A stretch of 27,011 nt of DNA from assembly GCA_964422615.1 (NCBI GenBank), contig CAYRBJ010000025.1, positions 1 to 27,011 of the forward strand, given 5' to 3'. Source of the DNA: DATLWN01 sp964422615. GTDB lineage: Bacteria; Pseudomonadota; Zetaproteobacteria; Mariprofundales; Mariprofundaceae. The notes beneath the pieces were generated by a model. The model did no database searches. It was given only the letters and a program-made list of their open reading frames with translations, and had not been told where the DNA came from. The first letter of the stretch is position 1. Each line of letters starts with the position of its first letter. Positions 9,028 to 15,827 of this stretch are shown here, in pieces. A program made the position numbers and the translations under genes.

Positions 9028-10332
9028 ATGGGGTGCATACCGCTGATGCGTGCACTGCGTCATCGCAACTATCGCCTCTTTTTCTCAGGACAGAGTGTTT
9101 CCCTGGTGGGTACGTGGATGACGCGCCTGACCGTTAGCTGGCTGGTGTGGAAGCTGACACATTCGGTGGTGATGCTGGGGCTGGTCGGGTTCGCCGGGCA
9201 GTTTCCGACCTTTTTATTCGCACCTTTCGCCGGGGTGTGGGTGGATATGACCGATCGCTTCCGCGTGCTGATGGCCACGCAGCTTTTTTCGATGCTGCAG
9301 TCGTTCGCGCTGGCCGTCCTGGCGTTGAGCGGAGTCATCCAGGTCTGGCATATCCTGGTGCTGCAAGCCATTCAGGGCACGATCAACGCCTTCGACATCC
9401 CTGCGCGCCAGTCGTCGATGATCGACATGATCGAGAATCCCCAGGACCTACCGAATGCCATCGCCCTGAATTCGTCGATGGTCAATGGAGCCCGCCTGCT
9501 GGGGCCGTCGATCGCCGGCCTCTTGATCGCATGGGTCGGCGAGGGATGGTGCTTCTTTATCGATGGCACGAGCTATATCGCGGTCATCGCCTCCTTGCTG
9601 GCCATGCACATGGTACGGCGGCATCGTCCGCTTGAGAGGAAAGGGGTGTTCCGCGAACTGCATGATGGCATTCGGTATGCGCTTGGTTTTGTTCCCATCC
9701 GGGCGGTATTGCTGCTGCTGGCGCTGTTGAGCCTGGCCGGTATGCCCTACACCGTGCTGTTGCCGGCGATTGTCGTCAAAGTGCTGCATGGTGGGCCGCA
9801 CACACTGGGATTCATGACCGGAGCAGTGGGCTTGGGTGCGCTCGTTGGCGCGCTCTACCTGATGTCAAGAAAGACCGTGGTCGGGCTGGGGCGCCTGATC
9901 CCGGCTGCCGCCGGCCTGTTCGGCGCCAGTCTTGTGCTGCTTTCCTTCTCCCATGCACTGCTGCCGTCGCTGGGCCTGATGTTTGTTGCCGGCATTGGTT
10001 TCATGGTGCATATGGCCGCCAGCAACACGATCATCCAGACCATCGTGCGTGAGGAGATGCGCGGGCGGGTGATGGCCTTCTATGCCATGGCCTTCATGGG
10101 CATGGCGCCCTTTGGCAGCCTGATGGCCGGCGTGGTGGCGGCGCGCATCGGTGCTCCCGAAACCATCCTGGCCGGCGGGGTGATCTGCATGCTGGGGGCG
10201 GCTCTGTTCTGGAGAAAGCTGCCTGCGCTGCGCAAGGTTATCCGGCCGATTTATGTCGAGAAGGGGATCCTGCCGGAACTCGTGACCGGCCTCGGCAGTG
10301 CCGCCGAACTGGAACAGGAATCGGAGCACTGA
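9028..10332 (+). CDS. MFS transporter, EntS/MFS_3-like exporter
   Basis: A 434-residue integral membrane protein of the major facilitator superfamily. The opening RHRNYRLFFSGQSVSLVGTWM and the later FDIPARQSSMIDM and NAIALNSSMVNGARLLGPSIAG are typical of the MFS_3 group, which includes the enterobactin exporter EntS and many uncharacterised exporters. About 10-12 hydrophobic segments are visible. The substrate cannot be read from sequence, and no siderophore biosynthesis genes are nearby. GGAGG lies 7 nt before the ATG at 9028, supporting that start over an internal Met at codon 7. The gene converges with prfC, with only 18 bp between their stops and no clear terminator. Confidence 0.88.
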   Translation: MGCIPLMRALRHRNYRLFFSGQSVSLVGTWMTRLTVSWLVWKLTHSVVMLGLVGFAGQFPTFLFAPFAGVWVDMTDRFRVLMATQLFSMLQSFALAVLALSGVIQVWHILVLQAIQGTINAFDIPARQSSMIDMIENPQDLPNAIALNSSMVNGARLLGPSIAGLLIAWVGEGWCFFIDGTSYIAVIASLLAMHMVRRHRPLERKGVFRELHDGIRYALGFVPIRAVLLLLALLSLAGMPYTVLLPAIVVKVLHGGPHTLGFMTGAVGLGALVGALYLMSRKTVVGLGRLIPAAAGLFGASLVLLSFSHALLPSLGLMFVAGIGFMVHMAASNTIIQTIVREEMRGRVMAFYAMAFMGMAPFGSLMAGVVAARIGAPETILAGGVICMLGAALFWRKLPALRKVIRPIYVEKGILPELVTGLGSAAELEQESEH

Positions 10333-10350
10333 ACGTCGGCGCTGGCAACA

Positions 10351-11946
10351 TCAATGTTCGCGGGTTTTCAGGAACTCGATATCCGGCCATTGCTCCTCGG
10401 TGTACTTGAGCTTCCAGGCGCTGGGCGCCAGATAGGCCAGGTGTTCCTCGGCGTCGACCGCCATGTTGGCCGGAAAGGCCTTCTCGAATTCGGCCAGGCG
10501 CTTCTTGTCCTCACATTTGATCCAGCGGGCGGTGGAGAAATCGATCGCCTCATAGCTGGCATCCACGCGGTACTCGGTGCGCAGGCGCTCAATGGTGACG
10601 TCGAACTGCAGGGCGCCGACGGCGCCGAGGATATAGTCGCCGCCGAGCTGGGTGCGAAACACCTGCACCGCCCCTTCCTCGGACAGCTGCACCAGCCCCT
10701 TGTGCAGCTGTTTGCGCTTCATCGGGTCTTTCAGGCGCACGCGGCGGAACAGCTCCGGCGCGAAGTTCGGGATGCCGGTGAAGCTCAGGTCCTCCTTCTC
10801 GGTGAAGGTGTCACCGATCTTGATCGTGCCATGATTGTGGATGCCGATGATGTCGCCGGCATAGGCCTCGTCGATATGCGCTCGGTCCTGGGCCATGAAG
10901 ATGATGGCGTTGGCGAATTTGACGTCCTTGCCCAGCCTGTGGTGATGCACGGTCATGCCGCTCTTGAACTTGCCGGAGCAGATGCGCAGGAAGGCGACGC
11001 GGTCGCGGTGGGCCGGGTCCATGTTCGCCTGGATCTTGAAGGCGAAGGCCGTGAAGGCCGGCTCGAACGGCGATACCTCGCGCTCGACGGCCCGGCGCGG
11101 CAGCGGTGCCGGCGCCATCTCGACGAAGGCGTCCAGAAGCTCGCGCACGCCGAAGTTGTTGATGGCACTGCCGAAGAACACCGGCGACTGGTTGCCCTTC
11201 AGGTATTCGGACAGGTCGAACGGATTGGCCGCACCCTCCAGCAGTTCGATATCGGCGCGCAGGTCATCGGCCTGCAGGCCCAGCAGCTCATCCACGCGCG
11301 GGTCGGATAAATCGCTGATGGTGGCGATGTCCGCATCCGCCGTGTCGCTGCCTGCACGGAACAGGTTCAGCTGTTTGCGGTGCAGGTTGTAGACGCCCTT
11401 GAAGGATTTGCCCATGCCGATCGGCCAGGTCATCGGCGTGCATTCGATCTGCAGCTTGTCCTCGATCTCGGCCAGGATGTCCAGTGGTGGCAAGCCGTCG
11501 CGGTCCAGCTTGTTGATGAAGGTCATGATCGGCGTATTGCGCATGCGGCAGACCTCCATCAGTTTCTTGGTCTGCGGCTCCACGCCGTTGCCGGAATCGA
11601 TGACCATCAGCGCCGAATCGACGGCGGTCAGCACGCGGTAGGTATCCTCCGAGAAATCCTGGTGGCCGGGGGTGTCCAGCAGGTTGACCTCGTAGTCGCG
11701 GCCATCATGCGCGTAATTGAACTTCATCACCGAGGAGGCGACCGAGATGCCGCGCTCCTGCTCGATCTTCATCCAGTCGCTGGTGGCGTGGCGGCTGGCC
11801 TTGCGCGCCTTGACGGCGCCGGCCATCTGGATGGCGCCGCCGAACAGCAGCAGCTTCTCGGTCAGCGTGGTCTTGCCGGCATCCGGGTGGCTGATGATGC
11901 CGAAGGTGCGACGCCTGTTGATTTCCATTTCCAGTGTGCTTGTCAC
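10351..11946 (-). CDS. prfC: Peptide chain release factor 3
   Basis: A translational GTPase that recycles RF1/RF2 from the ribosome after termination. The protein of about 531 residues starts like RF3: RRRTFGIISHPDAGKTTLTEKLLLFGGAIQ carries the P-loop (DAGKTT). SDWMKIEQERGIS is the switch I region, DTPGHQDFSEDTYR the G3 motif and NKLDRD the G4 motif. The C-terminal part ends with the LGGDYILGAVGALQFDV region typical of RF3. I chose the GTG at 11946 because GAGG lies 5 nt upstream; a GTG at 11952 and an ATG at 11928 are also in frame. It stands alone on this strand and is divergent from the aldolase gene across a short promoter region. Nothing looks damaged. Confidence 0.96.
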   Translation of the reverse strand: MTSTLEMEINRRRTFGIISHPDAGKTTLTEKLLLFGGAIQMAGAVKARKASRHATSDWMKIEQERGISVASSVMKFNYAHDGRDYEVNLLDTPGHQDFSEDTYRVLTAVDSALMVIDSGNGVEPQTKKLMEVCRMRNTPIMTFINKLDRDGLPPLDILAEIEDKLQIECTPMTWPIGMGKSFKGVYNLHRKQLNLFRAGSDTADADIATISDLSDPRVDELLGLQADDLRADIELLEGAANPFDLSEYLKGNQSPVFFGSAINNFGVRELLDAFVEMAPAPLPRRAVEREVSPFEPAFTAFAFKIQANMDPAHRDRVAFLRICSGKFKSGMTVHHHRLGKDVKFANAIIFMAQDRAHIDEAYAGDIIGIHNHGTIKIGDTFTEKEDLSFTGIPNFAPELFRRVRLKDPMKRKQLHKGLVQLSEEGAVQVFRTQLGGDYILGAVGALQFDVTIERLRTEYRVDASYEAIDFSTARWIKCEDKKRLAEFEKAFPANMAVDAEEHLAYLAPSAWKLKYTEEQWPDIEFLKTREH

Positions 11947-12008
11947 ATTCACCTCGCTAATTCGCGGCGCATTGTAGCGTTTCCGGCCGCTATCGCTAAC
12001 ATCGCCTT

Positions 12009-12569
12009 ATGCAGGACATCCGCGATGCGCTCGTGCAGTACTACCGCTGGCTGCGCCGATACGGCTACAACGATTCCCATTCCGGCAATATTTCCGCCCG
12101 AGACGACGATACGATGTGGGTGACGCCGACCGGGGCCTGCGCCGATACCATACATGCGGCCGATTTTGTCGCTTGCAGTATGAATGGTGATATCGGAGAA
12201 GGGGCCTCGGGCGACGCCAACCTGCATCTGGCCATCTATCGGGCCAATGCCAGGGCCGGGGCCGTGATACACAGCCATTGCCCATATGCGGTGGCGCTGA
12301 CGCTGAACGGTGAGGACTTCGAGCCGCCGGATTTCGAGGGCCAGTTGTATTTCCCGCAGGTGCCGGTGGTCAGCGTGCCGTATGCGGCCTATTTCCAGGA
12401 TGCGGCGCCACGCGTGGCCGAGGCGCTGGCCGCGCATCCGGTGGCTATCGTGCGCGGGCATGGCGTTTACGCCTGGGGCGAGAATCTGAATCAGGCCTAC
12501 AAGTGGACGTGTTCGCTGGAGCTGTCGGCGCAGACGGCCTTCATCGGCAGGCAGGCGGGTACATGCTGA
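12009..12569 (+). CDS. Class II aldolase/adducin family protein
   Basis: A 186-residue zinc-dependent aldolase-fold protein, short compared with the 210-230 residues of fuculose- or ribulose-phosphate enzymes. SHSGNISAR and WVTPTGACAD match the phosphate/substrate-binding segments. Zinc ligands are H88 and H90 in IHSHCPYA and H151 in VRGHGVYAWG. The SSE that usually carries the catalytic glutamate is SGD here (D69), which may alter the reaction. The family includes L-fuculose-1-P and L-ribulose-5-P enzymes and methylthioribulose-1-P dehydratase; I cannot choose between them. No Shine-Dalgarno precedes the ATG. Its stop overlaps the start of the sugar dehydrogenase by 7 bp. Confidence 0.85.
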   Translation: MQDIRDALVQYYRWLRRYGYNDSHSGNISARDDDTMWVTPTGACADTIHAADFVACSMNGDIGEGASGDANLHLAIYRANARAGAVIHSHCPYAVALTLNGEDFEPPDFEGQLYFPQVPVVSVPYAAYFQDAAPRVAEALAAHPVAIVRGHGVYAWGENLNQAYKWTCSLELSAQTAFIGRQAGTC

Positions 12570-13720
12570 TCAGGGCGCTTGTATTGGCGCTGGTCCTGGC
12601 CTGGCCGGTTATCGGGCAGGCGGCGGGGAGCATTGTTTCGCAGGACGGCCGCTATGCCCTGCAGCCGGTGGTGACGGGCCTCAAATCGCCGGATTACGTC
12701 ACCGGATCCGGCGACGGCAGCGGCCGGCTGTTCATCGTCGAGCAGACCGGTCGCATCATCTCGTGGAAGCATGGTCGGCGCCGCGTGTTCCTGGATATCC
12801 GGGGCCTGGTCGACGCCGGTGGAGAGAGGGGGCTGCTCGGTCTGGCCTTCGACCCCCATTTCAAGCAAAACGGCCGCTTCTATGTCGATTACACCTCGGG
12901 CGGCATGTTTGTCAGTCTCGACTCGGTGATCGCCGAATTCCGCGTTATCGGCAAGAGCCGGATGGTGATCGACCCCAGTGGTGAAAAGCTGATCATGCGC
13001 ACCCCGCAGCCATTCACCAATCATAACGGCGGCCAGTTGGCCTTCGGGCCGGATGGCATGCTGTATATCGGTTTCGGCGATGGCGGCCTGGCCTATGATC
13101 CGCTGGGCGCTGGCCAGAACCTGGAAACGGTGCTCGGCAAGATCCTGCGCATCGATGTGCATCACCAGCAATATGGCCGCCCATACGCCATCCCGGCCGG
13201 CAACCCCTTCGTAGCGAAGGATGATGCACGGGGAGAGATCTGGGCCTACGGGCTGCGCAATCCCTGGCGCTTTTCCTTCGATCCGGTGACCGGCCGCCTG
13301 TACGCCGGTGATGTCGGCCAGAATTCACGCGAAGAGATCGATCTGATCAAACGCGGCGGCAATTACGGCTGGAACATCATGGAGGGCGATATATGCACCC
13401 CGGGGATCAAGGCCGATTGTGATCCCAATGCCTATATCGCGCCGATCCTGGTCTACGGGCGCAAGGAAGGAAAGGCGGTGGTCGGTGGCTATGTCTACCG
13501 GGGCAAGGACGTACCGTCGCTTGATGGCCGCTACATCTTCGGCGATTACGTCAGTGGGCGCATCTGGGCGGTCAAGCTCGGCCCGGATGGCTCGGCCGAG
13601 AAGCGAACGCTGCTGTTCGATACAGGCAAGCATATCAGCTCCTTTGGTGTCGACGATAACCAGGAGCTGTATGTCGTCGATATCGCCGGGACCGTCTATC
13701 GGCTGGCAGCCAAGCGATAG
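12563..13720 (+). CDS. Secreted PQQ-dependent sugar dehydrogenase-like protein (GSDH/HHIP beta-propeller)
   Basis: A 385-residue predicted periplasmic beta-propeller of the glucose/sorbosone dehydrogenase family, which oxidises aldoses with pyrroloquinoline quinone. The chosen ATG at 12563 gives a clean signal peptide (MLIRALVLALVLAWPVIGQAAG); the frame is open further upstream, but that extension lies inside the aldolase gene. Family motifs are GGERGLLGLAFDPHF, TNHNGGQLAFGPDGMLYIGFGDGG, ETVLGKILRIDV, WAYGLRNPWRFSFDP, YAGDVGQNSREEIDL and GGNYGWNIMEG. ATGCTGA joins this start to the aldolase stop, implying coupled translation. Many family members have no proven substrate and need not use PQQ, so the enzymatic role is inferred. 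Confidence 0.88.
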   Translation: MLIRALVLALVLAWPVIGQAAGSIVSQDGRYALQPVVTGLKSPDYVTGSGDGSGRLFIVEQTGRIISWKHGRRRVFLDIRGLVDAGGERGLLGLAFDPHFKQNGRFYVDYTSGGMFVSLDSVIAEFRVIGKSRMVIDPSGEKLIMRTPQPFTNHNGGQLAFGPDGMLYIGFGDGGLAYDPLGAGQNLETVLGKILRIDVHHQQYGRPYAIPAGNPFVAKDDARGEIWAYGLRNPWRFSFDPVTGRLYAGDVGQNSREEIDLIKRGGNYGWNIMEGDICTPGIKADCDPNAYIAPILVYGRKEGKAVVGGYVYRGKDVPSLDGRYIFGDYVSGRIWAVKLGPDGSAEKRTLLFDTGKHISSFGVDDNQELYVVDIAGTVYRLAAKR

Positions 13721-13794
13721 CCCTGTGGGCACGGGGGTGAATTCCCGCCAGGGTGGCGCTAGTTTTCGAGCATATCGTATTCAGGAGTTGAACC

Positions 13795-14349
13795 ATGGCA
13801 CTCGTCGCTTCCATTCATGTCGATCTCGGCTGGCAGTTGCCCGATCTGGAGTTGAAGGATACCGACGGCAAGGCCGTACGCCTGGACGGGCAGATGGGCG
13901 AAAAGGGCCTGCTGATCGCCTTCACCTGTAATCACTGTCCGTATGCGATAGCGGTGTGGCCGAGGCTGATCCGCCAGTCCCGCACCTTCCGGGAGATGGG
14001 CGTCAACACGGTGGCAGTGAATCCGAACATCCACCCGGACTATCCGGAGGATTCGATCCCGGCCATGAAGGAGAAGATCGCCGAATGGGGCATTGATTTT
14101 CCCTATCTGGCCGACGAGACCCAGGATGCGGCCAAGCTGTTCGAGGCCCAGTGCACGCCGGATATCTACCTGTTCGGCACCGATGGGAAGCTCTATTACC
14201 ATGGCCGCATCGATGACTATTGGAAGGACGAGGCCAAGGTGACACGCCAGGAGCTGGCAGCGGCCGTGGATGCACTGGCGGAGGGCAGGCCGGCACCGCA
14301 ACCACAGCACCCGACCATCGGTTGCTCGATCAAGTGGCGCGATGCCTGA
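13795..14349 (+). CDS. Thioredoxin-fold redoxin with CNHCP motif
   Basis: A 184-residue cytoplasmic protein of the AhpC/TSA-redoxin superfamily. The redox pair C45-x-x-C48 lies in AFTCNHCPYA. TPDIYLF carries the expected cis-proline, and the C terminus holds PTIGCSIKW, which is characteristic of this uncharacterised thioredoxin-like group. There is no signal peptide. Members are widespread in bacteria, and the physiological substrate is unknown. AGGAG lies 7 nt before the ATG, so the start is firm. A strong intrinsic terminator begins 27 bp after the stop. Confidence 0.88.
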   Translation: MALVASIHVDLGWQLPDLELKDTDGKAVRLDGQMGEKGLLIAFTCNHCPYAIAVWPRLIRQSRTFREMGVNTVAVNPNIHPDYPEDSIPAMKEKIAEWGIDFPYLADETQDAAKLFEAQCTPDIYLFGTDGKLYYHGRIDDYWKDEAKVTRQELAAAVDALAEGRPAPQPQHPTIGCSIKWRDA

Positions 14350-14375
14350 TTGCAGTTGAAGGGAGGATGCTCATG

Positions 14376-14400
14376 GCGGCGCTTTTGGCGCCGCTTTTTT
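14376..14400 (+). terminator. Rho-independent terminator after the redoxin gene
   Basis: A perfect 7-bp stem (GCGGCGC/GCGCCGC) with a 5-nt loop is followed immediately by six T residues. It acts in the plus direction; on the minus strand there is no T-tract after the stem. Confidence 0.9.
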
Positions 14401-14417
14401 CTTGTCGGGCCGTCGGA

Positions 14418-14882
14418 TTACTTTGCCGGCGGGTGCGCGGGGAACTTGTAGCTGGAATGGCAGCTGATGCAGCGGTTCATGCTGTCGGCCAGTTTCATCT
14501 GGATGGTTTTTGCGTCCTTGCCCTGATGGGCCATGATGGCGATCCTGTCGAAATCGCGATGCATGCCGATGGTCGCCTGCTTGTACTCGTACGGAAGCTT
14601 GGCCATCGTGGTGATGTGTATGCGCTTCATGGCCTTGGAACCAACCGGTATGGCCGCTCCCTCGATCTGCCGCTTGTCGTTCTTGACCAGACCCTGGACG
14701 ATCTGTTGCACGGCCAGCTCGTAGTCACGCATCTGGGCCAGCTGCTGCGCACGCTCAGCCGGCGATAGCTCGATGGCGATACGCTCGTTCGGCACAGGCC
14801 GTGTATCCCCGGCGATGACGAATTTGTAGAGCAGGCCGGCGATGATGACGAACAGTACCACAATGATCAGCTTCGATTTCAC
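14418..14882 (-). CDS. Small membrane-anchored c-type cytochrome
   Basis: A 154-residue protein with an N-terminal hydrophobic segment (about residues 4-24) and one heme c site, C138-I-S-C-H142, close to the C terminus. The layout of helical sequence first and CxxCH near the end resembles cytochrome c' (class II) rather than class I cytochromes, but I do not see enough to assign it. The hydrophobic segment has no obvious cleavage site, so it may stay as an anchor with the heme domain in the periplasm. The start is GTG with GGGAGGA 4-5 nt upstream; the upstream ATG frame stops after two codons. It follows the DUF2726 gene on the same strand. Likely role: electron transfer or ligand binding, unproven. 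Confidence 0.8.
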   Translation of the reverse strand: MKSKLIIVVLFVIIAGLLYKFVIAGDTRPVPNERIAIELSPAERAQQLAQMRDYELAVQQIVQGLVKNDKRQIEGAAIPVGSKAMKRIHITTMAKLPYEYKQATIGMHRDFDRIAIMAHQGKDAKTIQMKLADSMNRCISCHSSYKFPAHPPAK

Positions 14883-14899
14883 GACATCCTCCCTGACAT

Positions 14900-14931
14900 G
14901 CCGGCGATTTGCGAACGACGGTATCGCCGGC
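14900..14931 (-). repeat. Inverted repeat between two minus-strand genes
   Basis: GCCGGCGAT and ATCGCCGGC form a perfect 9-bp stem around a 14-nt loop. It starts at the last base of the DUF2726 stop codon and ends 17 bp before the cytochrome start. There is no T-tract, so it could be an RNA-processing or attenuation hairpin rather than a strong terminator. Confidence 0.5.
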
Positions 14932-15629
14932 TAGCGCGTGAACAATTCAATGGTCTTGCATTCGGGATAGCGGCCGCACACCCAGAACAGTACGCCCTTG
15001 TATTTTCCAGATTTGGCCCGCTTGAGCACCATGCGGCTTTTGCAGGTTTTGCAGGCACGGTAAGCCTCCATTGATACGGTCGCCACCATCTCGTCGGGGG
15101 TCGGCGGGCGCTCCTTCAGGATGGGTTCAAGCATGCCGCGAATCTCCGGCATGGAATAGGAGGTTTTCACCGGCAGGCGGAAATAGAGGATGCCCAGTTC
15201 GTGCAGAAAATCACCCAGCGTGAAATCGCGGTGGCCACTCGCATCTCCCAGCTCGATGGCGCATACCACCGCCAGATTATCCTTGCTGCACAGGATGAAG
15301 TCGACGTCGCGTACTCCCTTTTTCGAGACCCGATCAAGCAGGGCCTTGTCCACACCCTGCTTGACGACGGCGATGTCCGACAGCGATACCTTGGCCATCA
15401 CATGGTATTCCTTACCGGCCACGATGTGCAGGGTGTTGAAGCAGGCGAGCTCCGGCGGCGTCAGCAGGGACGGGATCTGATTGCCGGAGATTTCTCCGGA
15501 TACCGGCGGCATGTGGCCAGCGGCCGATTTCCTGCCGCGTCTGGCCAGCCAGATGAACACGGCCAGTGACAGAACCAGCAGGACAATGATGCCGATTTCG
15601 ATCAGCAGCGGGACGGTTGTCGGGCTCAT
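14931..15629 (-). CDS. Membrane-anchored DUF2726 protein with C-terminal zinc ribbon
   Basis: A 232-residue protein in three parts. There is one N-terminal transmembrane helix (about 8-28). A DUF2726 domain (about 55-170) contains DVDFILCSKDNLAVVCAIELGD, a pattern like the core of PD-(D/E)xK nuclease folds. A topoisomerase-type zinc ribbon carries C193, C196, C218 and C224. The combination suggests binding or processing of nucleic acid at the inner face of the membrane, but no member's function is known to me. AGGAG lies 10 nt before the ATG. Nuclease activity is uncertain, because I do not see a complete E-x-K motif. Confidence 0.82.
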   Translation of the reverse strand: MSPTTVPLLIEIGIIVLLVLSLAVFIWLARRGRKSAAGHMPPVSGEISGNQIPSLLTPPELACFNTLHIVAGKEYHVMAKVSLSDIAVVKQGVDKALLDRVSKKGVRDVDFILCSKDNLAVVCAIELGDASGHRDFTLGDFLHELGILYFRLPVKTSYSMPEIRGMLEPILKERPPTPDEMVATVSMEAYRACKTCKSRMVLKRAKSGKYKGVLFWVCGRYPECKTIELFTR

Positions 15630-15827
15630 GCCGTTATTGCTCCTTTCGGCCGGGATGACGTTGGTCTGTGAGAATGGCCAACGCGGTCGGCAATGGCAAG
15701 CCGCGCTCCCTCACCCAAGCCGCCCCAAGGATGCTATCGCAAGGTGCCGGATTCAAGGTGTGATCTGTGCTCACATATCAGCCATGTGATGGCCATGGTA
15801 TCGATGGTGATTGGCTCCTGTGACAGG

